Source of the DNA: Viscum album
Lineage: Eukaryota; Streptophyta; Magnoliopsida; Santalales; Viscaceae
Length of the DNA stretch: 64,000 bases
Reading direction: 5' to 3'
Assembly: GCA_963277665.1 (NCBI GenBank)
Contig: OY728120.1
Location: 941,891,195 to 941,955,194, forward strand
Shown: positions 1 to 12,179 of the stretch, one piece after another
Numbering within the stretch: the first letter of the stretch is position 1
How the letters are laid out: each line of letters begins with the position of its first letter
Notes under the pieces: model-generated
The model's database searches: none
The model's input: only the letters and a program-made list of their open reading frames with translations
What the model was told of the DNA's origin: nothing
Position numbers and translations under genes: made by a program

Positions 1-2607
1 CTTTCCTTATATTTAATCTATTCTTGATCTTGGGTTTTGGGAGATCTACATGGGGAATCTCAAATGAAGACCATATGACTTTCCGCTCTGACGAATAATG
101 TGATCGTGTGACAGTCATTGGGGGAAATGACAGGTGATATAGAACACCGACGAACACCTTCGGATGGGGACATTATGTTCCCATCCGTAGTGGCTTCCAT
201 CGAACTCAAGGATAGGCGTTATATGGTGGGTTTCTCTCCATTAAACTGTTTTTTAATATTATCAAGAATAGGGATCAACCCTAAAATGGGTTGATCCGTG
301 TTTCGTTCATTAATGCAGGAGGATATTAAGGGGTTTTATAGGAGTTTTTATAATTAATACATGTTTCCTATGATTTTATTCTTACGCGGAGGGTGTGGGA
401 CAAACAAACAAGGTCCAAACCCTTCGCTGAACTCAGTTGTGCTGGTTCTTTGTGTGAACCACTGAAATATTTTACAGCAACGTGGAACCAAGAGTCATGC
501 AGTGCAGGCACCGTCCCGGGAGGACCGTAAGCATGGATGAGAATAAAATTGGACCACTAGAGCATCACCGGTGGCAAGCATAGGCCTCGTCGGAATGGAT
601 CACCAATGACAGACAGAGGCGGCGACCGACACCTATAGGCTGCGACGGAATCATGTCGCCAGATGGCATCGCGGAAGACAAAGGGGTGAACCACCTTCAA
701 TAGCCGTGTAGAAGCAAGGAGGTTCACTAAGGTGGTGTGCTTCATGTGAAGGTTTCATGTTCGATCCATGGTGGAGAGAGGACCGACCCACATGGGTTCT
801 TATGGGTCGATCCACACATACTAGCTAGGGGAGTGTAGTGCCATGCGACACTGATGTTGAGTCGGGCGAAGAGCTACAATGGTGCACCATGGACGAAGAT
901 CGTGACTTCTATCCATTTTAGAGGGTGGACTTATAGTCTGTGGGTCCCATGTGTGGTCAGTTCATCAGGTTCATCTGGGAGTGGCGGAATCAACTGATGC
1001 TCCTTCCATGACGGCCTGAAAGACATCATCTATTCAAGGGGGGAGCAGACCCCCGCGCTTGGCCCGATGGGATGCACCCCACCGGGTGGGAAAGGCTGAA
1101 CCCGCGACCAGTATGCTGAGATTGTGGCACAATGGAATAGACAAGCACAACTGAACCCAGTGGAGCCCAGCCCCTTCGGGGTTGGCCTAGCTGACCCGGA
1201 TCATTCGGTCCGACCAGGTCCGACCGGACCAAGACACATTTTTATCCCAGTTACTCTTAATTGTGAATATCTCCCTAAACAAACATCCGTTTGAAGAAAC
1301 ATATATTGAAATTGAACCTATATGATGGGTATGTCCTTTTGAGATGGTCCACAAGAGATTCTTGGAATGTTGGAGTTTTTCTAGGTTGGATCGTAACTGA
1401 ATCCAACTAGGCCCTCAGCACAAAAAAGCTTGTAACATAAAGACTAGGCTTCTGATTGACGTGTCATCTGTTGCTTTGGAACCCTTATAAAATTTTAGAT
1501 CATTTAGTAACTGCATCATGGGTTTTCATGGTTGTTGAGGTATGACAAATGTATTGAGGATCATATCTTCCAAAAATCAACCGTGCTATGTATGGGAATC
1601 CAGTGGCTGGCTGAGATGAAATTAATGAATTGTGATCCTATGTGGATCATCACCAAGGGATCGAGTGTAGATCAGCACCAAGAGATCATGTGTCGATCAC
1701 AACCCAGTGATCCTATGTGGATGAGCATCGAGGTATCTTGTGTGGATCAACATGGATCAATCATATGTGGATCAGCACCGAGCGATCCTTCGAGGATCAA
1801 TACTGAGCGATCCTGTGTGGATCATCACCGAGAGATCATGTATGGATAAGAACCCGATTTTCTTGTGTGGGTCATCACCTAGTGACCCTGTTAGAATCGA
1901 TATCTAGTGACTCAGTGTGAATCATAAATAGAGCATCTTTGTAGAATAATATGATCTAATTTTACTACTAATCGACTGTACTTGTGTACTTATGATATAC
2001 CTGGTGTGAACTTTCTTTTGCTTTGTGATTTTTGAATGAGATCATTCTTTGTGGACTTTCAATTGTGGATTTCTAGGTGACCATTGAGGATCTTAGGGTC
2101 CCTACTGAGTTTTGTTATACACACCACTTCCTGAGATTTTCCTGCACCTTGTTGTGTCTTTTTTAGATGACAGACAACTAGACAAAGTCTTGAAGAGTGA
2201 TGCCTTGACGGTTCTCGGAGGTGATTGACAAATGGTGTAAGAAGGTGACCATTATTTATGGAGAACTATGGTGATGACCCATACCTACCATTTAGGTGGG
2301 ATCCATAGAGGACGAACTCAAGAGCTGTTTTCCATTTTTTGTTCTTCCATTTCAGTTGTGCTTGTATTCTAGAACCTTTACTTTCAATACATAATTTAAC
2401 ACTTAGTGGTGGTTTTTAGTTGTAGTTGTAACATTCTTCTTATGTTGTGTTAATTGTGAAAAGTGTTACCTATTTGTGTGTTAATCGGTTTTTTGAGGTA
2501 AATCTTTCCCTTTTTAGAGATATGTTTTCCCAGAGCGCGTCTGCAACCATTGTCCTATAGAAGGAAGTCTTGCGATAGTCAAGGCATGTGCCCCATGGTA
2601 TGGGACA
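1..2607 (+). repeat. 5' LTR of gypsy element 1 (truncated by window edge)
   Basis: It aligns with the 3' LTR from about 7295 onward. Shared blocks include the 'gtcattgggggaaatgaca' type segment near 113/7406, the GC-rich block near 1020-1240/8380-8640, the 25-bp minisatellite, and the end block 2516-2607/9961-10053. It ends '...tgggaca' at 2607, nine bases before the primer binding site. Divergence from its partner is high, with many indels. Confidence 0.85.
1636..1935 (+). repeat. 25-bp minisatellite in the 5' LTR, 12 units
   Basis: Twelve consecutive units of exactly 25 bp start at 1636, 1661, 1686 and so on to 1911. The approximate consensus is tcctgtgtgg-atcagcaccg-agcga. Units differ from each other at several positions, but the 25-bp register never slips. 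The same array occupies the matching place in the 3' LTR, so it was present in the parental element. It creates an open frame with a 25-residue protein period (75 bp) that should not be taken for a gene. Confidence 0.95.
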
Positions 2608-2615
2608 ATATAATG

Positions 2616-2627
2616 TGGTATAAGAGG
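2616..2627 (+). other. Primer binding site, tRNA-iMet type, gypsy element 1
   Basis: The sequence tggtataagagg matches the standard plant LTR-retrotransposon primer binding site TGGTATCAGAGC at 10 of 12 positions. It lies nine bases after the inferred end of the 5' LTR, which is where minus-strand DNA synthesis would be primed by initiator methionine tRNA. Confidence 0.8.
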
Positions 2628-4470
2628 GGGTATCTTCAACCATAAGGACTAAGTGTCAATATTTTCAATGGAGCAACAATGTTAAGTGGCCTATCTTCGG
2701 GTTTCAGTTTGTGGAGTCCAGTATTGGTTTGGCGGCTAACATTTCAATTCACTAGGACCTTGAATTATGTTTTTCGACTTGGTTCATGAAAACTAATGTA
2801 TTATGTTTTTGGAAAATGTTTTTCTATTGATCAAAATTGATTAAAATCACTAGGTATAACCTTTTGACCATGGTTCATATTGATTCTCTATCAATATTCC
2901 CTCACGGAGACATCCATCCTGGAATGCAGTGTGTGACCATGTGGATGGTCCTTAGAGTGATGAGGCGTCAATATTGGGTTCATTTCCTGAGATGGTATCT
3001 CTGGGTAGTGGCCTAGTGATACCACATGCCATTTTTCAGTAGTTACTACCAGCACTATAGGTAGAGGAACTTATAGGCTCAGTGCCTATCACGATTTTCA
3101 GTGACTGATACGACACATGTCTGAGGTGAGATTGTCTCACAGGAAGATAAGGGATGACTTAAGGTGGTGACCATGTTTCCATCTATCTATTTCACACACG
3201 ATCAGATTGAAAACCTAGTAGGGAGCATTCTACAGGGCCGAGTAGGGCAATGGTAGGGTTTAGATTTCCCTTATCTTATAGTGAGGTGACATTTCATGGA
3301 AATAGCTTGAGAGCCTTCCTCAGAGAAAGGGGTATCTTTCTAAAAAAATTATGGGTCTTGTGTTCCCAAAATCTTCTTCAATTTTGACATGGAAACATTT
3401 CGGTAACTGGGTATTCGTTGAGGAGTACCAACCATTCCAGGTACTCAATGAAAACAATATGACCAATGCATCTGGTCTTGTACCTCCATGTGAGATGTGT
3501 TTAGGGACATCTGAGATATCAATATTCGTAAGTGTAATCCATCATATGTTATATTGATATAGAGAACCATTGTTTTTGAAAATTCTATGGATGAGCATAT
3601 ACAACCGATGATTATTAGCATATAGAAATAAGGAAACTGACATTAGTCGTGGAGACATGGACTTGTAAAATGTTTTAGGAAGAGGAAATGATTGGGATAT
3701 ATGAATTTCCCGGGAAACATATGTGTAATATGAGCTATGAGAGAAGTAGGCGGTGGTATACATTTCTATATGTTACAACAAGTCCACCAATGTGGCCTCC
3801 ACCCCGCTCATGGAGTTGGACGATAGGGGAAGGCAGTAGCTACATGTTGTCATGGAGTGTGACCCAAGGGCTCCAGGAATGATTAACAACATGGTATGTG
3901 TCTAAAACTAGCTACCATATTAATAGGAAAAGGTATTAATCATTCCATCTATTCACGAATCTAATTCAATACCTTGAGTTTCTGGATAAACCATTAACAT
4001 GACCGTTACCTATAAAGATACCTATGGGAGGAGACTCGATAATAATACTTATGCCATCGGAGTGATCTAACACTTGATGTGAGAGTTTCAGTTGGAACCT
4101 CTAGGTGGCAGTGTGGAGGCCTTACAAAGTTAGTTTGGGTATGAACTGATGATACACAGTTAATGCTAATATTAACTATTTTAGGAAAAAATATTATTTT
4201 ATATATTCAATTTTGGAATGGGGTTTTCGTTGGTAGGAAAAAAGGAAACCCATACAACATGATATTAACTCACGCATAAAAGGGTGAAGCCGATCACTCT
4301 TGGGTTGTCCAACCTTACCATCATGGAAGCAGGTGTTTTGGGTTTCTAGTGCCTAAAAGTTGTGGTAGATAGCAGGAACATCATTTCCAATGTTGATTCT
4401 AGGATTACCTCATCATAGAGAGAGGTACTTCTGAATTGACTTGTACCCAAGGATGGCACCAATATTTACC
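2628..4470 (+). other. Decayed gag/protease/RT portion of gypsy element 1, not resolvable
   Basis: By position this 1.84-kb stretch should hold gag, protease and RT, which normally need about 3.5 kb. I could not find the RT landmarks here: the SPWGAPV-type block, the YPLPRIDDLFDQL block or the FIDDIL catalytic box. Only short open frames occur (for example 3351-3557), and they match nothing I recognise. The likely explanation is internal deletion plus decay. Confidence 0.5.
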
Positions 4471-4479
4471 ACTATATAT

Positions 4480-4690
4480 CATATGTCTTATGTCGAGCTC
4501 TGGGAGTGGAAGGTATAGTCGGGTTAGTGGTTTACTGTATTCTCCTATCACAAGAGTCTCAGGTATATCTTCTCACGGAAGGAACTGAAACTGAGATAGT
4601 GGGGATGGCTGGAGATCCTCCAGGACTAGGAATTTGAGATAGTCTACAATCAGGGGAAGGGGAACGTGGTGGAAGATGCAGTCAACAACT
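4480..4690 (+). pseudogene. Ty3/gypsy RNase H C-terminal part (decayed)
   Basis: Pieces of translation in shifting frames follow the gypsy RNase H order. First comes ELWEWKV, where families have AL-IWRHYLYG. Next is FSYHKSLRYIFSRKEL, matching the DHKSL-Y-F-KEL block. Then come a WLEIL-like piece and EFEIVYNQGKGNVVEDAV, matching the YHPGKANVVADALSR linker that precedes integrase. In the intact enzyme this domain removes the RNA strand during reverse transcription. Several frameshifts and stops make it non-functional. It sits directly upstream of integrase in the usual order. Confidence 0.8.
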
Positions 4691-4959
4691 GGTATGGGTT
4701 ACCGTTGTTGAGTAAGGGGACATAACAGGTAGACTCGTTGCATTTATCCTTCATGGATCGTGACGAAACATTTCACCTCCATTCTATGACTATAACTCCC
4801 CCACTCCTTCATCGAGTTTGTGAAACACAGGTTGGGAAGGTTGATTGTGAGGCATGACAAGCTCAGATATCGACGGGGTAGTCTTTTGAAGGATTTTCTA
4901 ATGGCGGGGAGTACATAGTCCCCTTTTGGGGATGAACCATTGAACCAGTGTCTCTGTGC

Positions 4960-6245
4960 GAGGTTGTGATGAGGGATTTCCACACATCCCATTTGGAAGT
5001 ACATGTGGGTGTGGAGAAGATTTACCAGAACCTCTAGCGTCAGTACTGGTGGCTAGGGATGAAGAATTTTGTGTTGGAGTTCATATCGTGATACCTCACT
5101 TGTCAACAAGTGATGCCTGGTCATAAAGTACCATTAGGCTTAGCTCAGCCACTTGAGGTGCCAGAATGGGAGTGGGATAGTATATCCAGGGACTTCATGA
5201 CCGGGCTACCATGTACATCCAAGGGCCATGATTCTATATGGGTGATCATTGGATGACTCACCAAGTCAGCCCAATTTCTACACATCCATGAGAAGGGATC
5301 ATAATTGGGCCATTGACGTCTCTACATACAAAATATTGTACTACTTCAAAGGGTTACATCATCAATCATCTGAGATCATGATTCATGTTTTACATCCAGC
5401 TTGTGGAAGGGATCTCATGAGGCATTTGGGACACAACTACACTTGACACCGCCTTTAATCCTCAAATAGATGGTATGGAGAAGAAGACCATACAACCAAT
5501 CAAGGGCATACTTAGTGCTTCTGTATTTGATTTTTGTCTTAGTTGGGAGGACCAATTACCCCTTGTGGAGTTCGCTTACAAAAACCGTTATCACTCCCCT
5601 ATCGGCATGCCTCCATTTGAGGCCCTGTAAGGGGGACCTTGCAGATCACCTCTATGATGGATGGACCAAGGGTAGTCATTACATATGGGTCCAGAGTTGG
5701 TACATGACTCTACAGAGAAGGTCAAGATTATTCAGTGAGGATAAATATTTTACATTGCTAACATAAGCCTTATGCCAATAGGAGACAAAAACAAGTGGTG
5801 TTATAGGAGGGTTACCAGGTAATATTTTGGGTCCCACCCCAAAGAGGGTTACATAAGATTTTCCACAATAGTAATCTATCTTTGAGGTTCATCAGACCTT
5901 TATAGATCCTCAGAAGAGTAGGCGAGGTTTCATACCTTTTAACTCTTCGCCCATAGATGCACTGGGTGAAATTTTTTTCCATATGTCATTGAGGAGGAGG
6001 TATGTGCATGATCAATCAAACATTATCGATTGGGGTGATATAGACATTGACAATGGGCTGACATTTGTGTTTTTCTCAGTAGAGAAAGGGGATTGATGGT
6101 AGCGGGTCCTGCATGGGTGGTCTATTCCTCTTGTGCTAGTCTTTTTTGCAGCATGAGAATCTCCAAGAGTGTAAATGGGAGCGGGAGGTTCAGTTATGCG
6201 CTCATTACCTCCACATGTTTAACATGCCTTTATTTGGGAATATAA
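4960..6245 (+). pseudogene. Ty3/gypsy integrase with chromodomain-like tail (decayed)
   Basis: The zinc-binding region reads VHVGVEKIYQNL, then RQYWWLGMK, then YLTCQQV, giving the HHCC-domain landmarks. The core begins with [20 protein letters not shown] and [10 protein letters not shown], then LTKSAQFLHI. Later come SWEDQLPLVEFAYKN and IGMPPFEAL in other frames, followed by GPELVHDSTEKVKII. Near 6155-6230 the pieces ENLQECKWEREVQL and AHYLHMF match the end of a chromodomain (consensus WE-E--MR--YPHLF). In the intact protein, integrase inserts the cDNA and the chromodomain targets chromatin. Frameshifts and in-frame stops (for example between QNL and RQYWW) kill the frame. The frame ends about 30 bp before the 3' LTR. 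Confidence 0.9.
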
Positions 6246-6272
6246 GAATATAAATCCCTATGGTTTGGAAAT

Positions 6273-9200
6273 TGTAAAGACCCAGAAATTCGGTATAATT
6301 TTTTTTAAATTATTTGGGATTTTTATGAGACCAAAAAACTTGACGGCACATGATTCCATGGCCCGGAGTGCCAGGAATGATCCATAAAAAAATTTTAGGT
6401 TGTAAATAGAACATGTGAGTATTTTTCCAAAAAATGTGGCATAAATCATAAATGGTTGCTCAAATCAGAAATATATGGGCACTGGTGCATTCAGGATGGC
6501 GGGTTTACCATTGGCTCTACTTAAATTTAGTCAACGTAGGCCTCTAGTGAGAAATTCTGAAAATGGAATAACCCTAAATAATTAAATTAAAATAAATTAA
6601 TTTATATTTTCAAATTATTTTAACCCACTAATGGTGACACTTATTAAAAGTAAGAGACCACCGCTGAACTCATGAGGGTATGTTTTCCTTAGGTAGGTAC
6701 TAACATTGTCCAGCGAGGGCCACCAGTGGATGACTGTTTTTAGCCATTAATAAAATAATTAAGTGACAATTATTTTATTGTAAAATCTTTAACATCTAAA
6801 TGCTATCTCAGATTAAAAATCCGAGAGTACTATTGAGCTCATGAGGGTGTGTTCCCCTTAAGAGGATCCTAACCTCGACCTTAATTGTTAGTAGGTGACT
6901 CTTAATATATTTTTTTGTACTTTTTATGGTACGATCAGTAAATGTGTGGGTGAAATTTTCAGTCATTTGAACCATTGATCAAATTAAAAATATGAGGGAA
7001 CAATTGAATATGTAGTGTCAGGATTCTATTAAGGGAAACATAACATCGACTGGTAGTTGTCATATGATTAAAATAATATCTCGGACATAACAATAAAATC
7101 ATAAAATAACTAATTGTTAGTTTATTTTTCTTTTTTCCATTGTTGGAAAGTGGTGGTTGGACCAGAGTGCAACATCAACCCATTTAATGTATTGAATCAT
7201 AGATTTTTTAACTTTAATATTGAGGGAATTAATAGGATCATTAATTAAACTCGTTAATTAACCTCATTAATTTTGGGATGCGTATATCTCTACTTTCCCT
7301 CTATTAAATCTGAGCTCTGGCTTGGTTTTTCAGAGAGCTATGAGAGGAAGCTCTGATGAAGGGATGCCAACTTTCTACTATGATGAATATTGTGATTGAG
7401 GGATAGTCGTTGGGGGAAATGACATGTGAAGGCTAATGTTTACGAACACCTTGACATGTTGACACTCATTCCAAATCCGTAGTAGATTCCAATGTACTTG
7501 AGGTAAGGGTTTTATGTTTGTTATCTCCCCTTTACCCCATTCATTAATATTATGAATAAAATAGATCATCAATCCAATGGGTTGACCTACATTACATTCT
7601 TTAATGTGGGAGGATGTTGTGATGTTTTCATTATGGGAGTTTTTATAATTAAAATATTCTTCCTATATTGTTATGAAAACACGGAGGGCGAGGGCCAAAT
7701 GAATAAAGCCCCTAACAACTACCAAACTCTGTTGTGGTGGTGTTTTTCGTGGAAAGCTAGATGATTTAGTGGTAAAGTGTAACCAGGGGTCACACAACAC
7801 TGGCGTCATCCAAGGAGGGATGTAGGCGCAGATGAGAATAAATCTGGACCATCAAAGCTTCACTGGTGGCCTGTAAAGGCTTCACCAGCACGGCGACACC
7901 AACGACTGAGGGAGGGGCTGAACGGAACCCACATCCCATGATGAAATGGTGGCACCCGAAGGCACCATGGAGGAAAATGGGGTGGTCACCTGTCGATGAC
8001 CACGTTGAACCAAGGAGGCACGCTACTATGGCTTGCCATGGTAGAAGGCCGCAACTTCGAGCCATGTTGGAAGGCCGTAACTTCAAGATGAGGGGGAGGG
8101 AGGACCCACACCCGCATGTTTGTTCCTGGCCGATCCATGCTAACTATCCAAAGATGTATAGTGCTATCCGGATCTGCTGTTGAGTCGGGCGGTGCACTAT
8201 TGTGGTGTGCTTCAGAGGAAGGCTACGACTTCTAGCAACAATAGAAAGCAGACCTGCGGTCCATGGGTCCCACAAATGACCGGTCCAGCAGGAACAGTAG
8301 AGAGAGGTGTCACCGACTGACACTGCTAGATTGGAGGCTTGAACTAATTCCGGCATTTGGGAGGGGATTGGACCCACCATACTTGATCAGCGGGTCGAGT
8401 GATTCCCGGACCGAGAGATCCGAGCGATTTTATGGCCTGATGGGCCATAGCCAGCCATGTGGGACGGGCCGAACCCACGTCCATGCGGGCCTCACCCATG
8501 GCCAGCGTGCAGAGTGTGCAACAAACATGCCAGACTAGGCCCATCTAAACTTGGATGAGCGCATCCCCATCAGGATGGCCCAAGCAAGCTCGGTCAGGTT
8601 TGTCCGATCGGGTCAGACCGGACCCAGACCTATTTTTATCCCAGTTATGCTTAATTAACCATATCTCCTAAACCAGAAATCCATTTTATGAACCATATAT
8701 CGAAACATAACCCTTAGGATGAGGTGGTCCTTTTGAGATACTTTAAAAGAGATTTGGAGACTGTTGTAGTTTGGTCGGGATGGATCGCACTCGAATCCAA
8801 CTGGACCCTAAGCACTAAAATACCTATAACTTATAGAACATGTGTTTTATTGATGCTTCATATGTTGATTTAGAACCCTTTATGACATGAAAGATCATCA
8901 AGTTACTTCTTCATGGGTTTTTGTGGTAGTTGAGTTATCATTGATGGATTGATGTGTGGATCTTACTAAATTCAAGCATGCAATGTATGAGAATCCAAAG
9001 GTTGGCTGTGTCGTGAAGAATGAATAGAGATCTTGTGTGGTTCAGAACCGATCAATCTTGTGTGGATAAGCACCATGTCATCCTGTGTGTTTTAGCACCT
9101 AGTGATCTTGTGTGGATCCGTACCTACTGATCCTATGTGGATCATCATAGAGCGATACTTTTTGGATCTGACCTGAGTGATCCTATGTGGATCAGCACGG

Positions 9201-10053
9201 GGAAATCCCATGTGGATCAGCACCGAGCGATCTTATGTGGATCATCACAAAGTGATACTATTTGGATAAGCACTGAGCAATCCTCTCTGGATCAGCACCA
9301 AGAAAACCTATGTGGTTCCGCACCGAGAGACTCTCTTTGGATCATCACCTAGTGACCCTGTGTGAATTGGAAATAGAGCTTCTCAGCAGAATAATGTGAT
9401 CGTTCTTTACGGCTAATCATCAGTCATTCTGTACATAATTTATACCTACTGTGAGATATATTTTTCCTTGACATTTGTGATTGAGATCATGCTTTATTTC
9501 TTTTCTTTTGTGGAATTTTGGGATACCATTGGGGTTCTCAGGGTCCCTACTGGGTATTGTTATACTCACCCCTACACAGGATTCGACCACACCTTGTTGT
9601 TTCTTGGTTAGAAGACCAAAAACTAGGAATAGTCTTGAGGAGTTAGGGAATGATGGTTCTACGAGGTTTTTGACAGATGGTGTATGGAGGTGACCGGTAG
9701 AAGTGGAAAGATGTGGTGATGAACCGTACCTACCCTTTATTTAGGAAACTTGGAAGACGACCTCTGGAGATGTTTTCCTTTTTTTCAATACTTCCATTTC
9801 AATTGGGATTGTATTCTATCCCCTTTACATTCCTTACACACTTTTACACTCAGTGGTGGTTTTTAGTTGTGTTTGTACCTTTCTTCTTCGGTAATGTAAC
9901 TTGTTCATAGTTTGTCCCATGTGTGGGAGTACATGTTTTTGATGAACTACCTTCCCTTTTTAGGGATATGCAATTCAGGTTCTAGTAACCAACCCCTACC
10001 CTATGGAAGGTAGGCTTGGGGTAGTCATGACATGGGCCTCATGGTACGGTTCG
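6273..10053 (+). repeat. 3' LTR of gypsy element 1
   Basis: The start is placed at tgtaaagacccagaaattcgg, a typical plant gypsy LTR opening (TGTAA...CCC...AAATTCGG). The end is placed by collinearity with 2595-2607. The length of about 3.8 kb is large but within the range of plant Ty3/gypsy LTRs. The first 1 kb has no partner in the window because the 5' LTR is cut. 6250-7300 is AT-rich with tracts of aattaaataaatt type. 7790-8640 is GC-richer. Confidence 0.8.
9031..9380 (+). repeat. 25-bp minisatellite in the 3' LTR, 13-14 units
   Basis: Units start at 9031 and every 25 bp to 9331, with a degenerate fourteenth at 9356. The consensus is the same as in the 5' LTR array, and the last units (ctctctttgg-atcatcacct-agtga then ccctgtgtga...) align with 1861-1935. 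The copy number differs from the 12 units in the other LTR, so units were gained or lost after insertion. Confidence 0.95.
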
Positions 10054-11397
10054 TGTGCAACTACCCTATGAGGCTCAAAAATATAACACATAGCCCATAG
10101 AATGCATTATATAATTTGATTCACCCATTCTATCTGAGAATCCGCCTAAGGATGGTATAATGTAATCAACATGAACAGTGACATCATCTCCTTATAAAGG
10201 CCTTACAAAAAATAATTTGTGAAATAAGGGTCCATTTTTAATGTAATATCTAATATCACACCATGAATCATCACTATCTCTTAAACATACAACAGAACTA
10301 GATCATCCACATTGGGTGAATCTAGGATCTGAATTAAATGTGATGATTTGGTTAGAAATTCAGTCAGTTTGAAAATGGAATATTTCCATAGGGTGTATGA
10401 GGTATGAAACAATAAAAAATTCCATGTAAATCATATCACACTTCTTTCTAAGAATGGGTAAGTTCTAAATAAAACAGTAGAGCATTTCATTGGATCTTTA
10501 ACCTGCAGACAAGTATAACACCACAAAACAAAATCATCTAAATATTTTCTCATACCTAGCCACCATTACTAATGATTCATTTCCTAAAACATCATGGACA
10601 TACCTGGATGATTTGTACACTAATAGTGTTGTTGTAACATTCCAACCCAAATAACCAGGGCTGATCTGAAATTCCATGTGAGCTCATATACATCTCCCCA
10701 TATGTAAGATGTTGCTGAATATAAGTGAGGGAACAATTCCATTAGTGGGAAAACAATAACATCAAAATCATGTCGAAGGCCAAGTGATCCACATCATATA
10801 ATATAATAACTAATAAGAGAATGAATGTGGAAATATATCGATGGCATACATGTAATTCAAATAATGAATCTCATGCAAGTGGATACTAGGTCTACAGAAA
10901 TAAAGTAGATAAATTAATTAAATAAAAAATAGATCTTTTGAATATTAAAATGATACTATTATAGCTCTATTTTCCACCACTCGACTATCCACCATAGGAT
11001 CCTTTCGCATTACCAGATCCCTTATGCAAACCACTTGTGCATCGAAATGCCCGGGTAGGGTGTGAGTACAATAATAAATAGGACACCACCAGTGCTTACT
11101 TGACCCGATTAGCTCATGAATAAAAGTTTACACCATAATAAAATTAATGTGTAATATACATATTAATACACAAAACAAAACTATATAGCCATGCACCAAC
11201 ATATATGCCACTACTCCCCGACATACATGCAACGACTCTTTTCCAAATAGATAATGAGGGTATTAGATGAATCATGTATTATACTTGGGGAAAATGAATC
11301 ATTCTTATCAATGTCATCTGATCATATAACTCAACATAAATGACCATAAAAATGATGTGTCTCTTCATGTTCAAGGAAATTACAGTTAATATGATAC

Positions 11398-11628
11398 CCC
11401 TATTCATTGAGTGACATACTAGAGATAGAGAGTTGATAAACATCCCTTAGTCATCAATGAATATAGTAGGGACTAAGAAAATTCACTATCCAATTTTCAT
11501 TGACTCACATACTAGGTTCTATGAGCTAGTCAGTGTCCCTTATTCATTGACTTCATAATATGGATCGAGATTTAGTCTGAATCCCTTAGTCATTGAGTAT
11601 GTCACGTGGAATCCCAAGGGAATCATCT
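11398..11628 (+). repeat. 46-bp minisatellite, five degenerate units
   Basis: Units begin at 11398, 11444, 11490, 11537 and 11583, so periods are 46, 46, 47 and 46 bp. Each opens with a form of cccttattcattgag. The later parts of the units are strongly diverged. It lies inside the LTR-like region. Confidence 0.8.
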
Positions 11629-12179
11629 TACAGATTCATCATTTGTTAGACCATCTTCATAAAAATTGAATGTCATGTTCACTCCTCCTCCATGGGATAA
11701 CATGTCAAAATGTTCCACATATCTTGGGCTCCAACAATAATACTAAAAGACATATATATATTCTAGGACACTTGGTAAAGCATTAAAAATCACCAGAAGT
11801 AAAGTAGATCACACAATATAGGTGATAAAACATCACTCCTGACTAATATTCAATATGTTCTAATGGTATCATAAGTATTTTGTGGCCACAAAAACTCCAA
11901 CATTCAATAATAATCGAGTATGGTAATCAAAAACATTTCTACACATAATCCTATTATTGTAAACATGTGTAAATGAGCGCAAATGTTACGCAGCCTTCTT
12001 CCACATGGTCATCACCATGAAAAGAAAGGATTAATAATTCCATGTGGTTCAATACACATCCTCATGACCTAATTATCTCATTCATCAACACAACATTTTT
12101 CGACATTCATCAAGGGTTCCAAGAACCAAAACAAATTATTCTATTTCAAAATGAAACAAGATATCAAATGTGATGATAC

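Larger units (their letters stand above)
1..10053 (+). mobile_element. Ty3/gypsy LTR retrotransposon (chromodomain type), 5' end outside window
   Basis: Sequence from 1 to 2607 is repeated, diverged but collinear, at about 7295-10053. A primer binding site follows the left copy, and pol domains in the order RNase H, integrase, chromodomain-like tail lie between. That order and the tail place it among plant chromoviruses of Ty3/gypsy. Position 1 corresponds to about 7295 in the right LTR, so about 1 kb of the left LTR lies outside the window. The interior (2608-6272, 3.7 kb) is shorter than the usual 4.5-5 kb, and RT is not readable, so the element is internally deleted and dead. Parts of its LTRs are much richer in GC and CpG than the rest of the window. 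Confidence 0.9.

Noticed and set aside
1532..1849. Open frame of 105 codons with repeated DPMWI/VDQH-like words
   Set aside because: It is a by-product of the 25-bp minisatellite read in frame (75-bp period). The matching frame in the other LTR (9137-9352) is different and short.
1636..1935. Regularly spaced repeats that might suggest a CRISPR array
   Set aside because: The 25-bp units are head to tail with no spacers, lie inside a plant LTR, and have no cas-like genes nearby.
8263..8538. Open frame of 91 codons in the GC-rich part of the 3' LTR
   Set aside because: It overlaps another frame on the opposite strand, lies within an LTR, has no counterpart frame in the 5' LTR, and matches no family.
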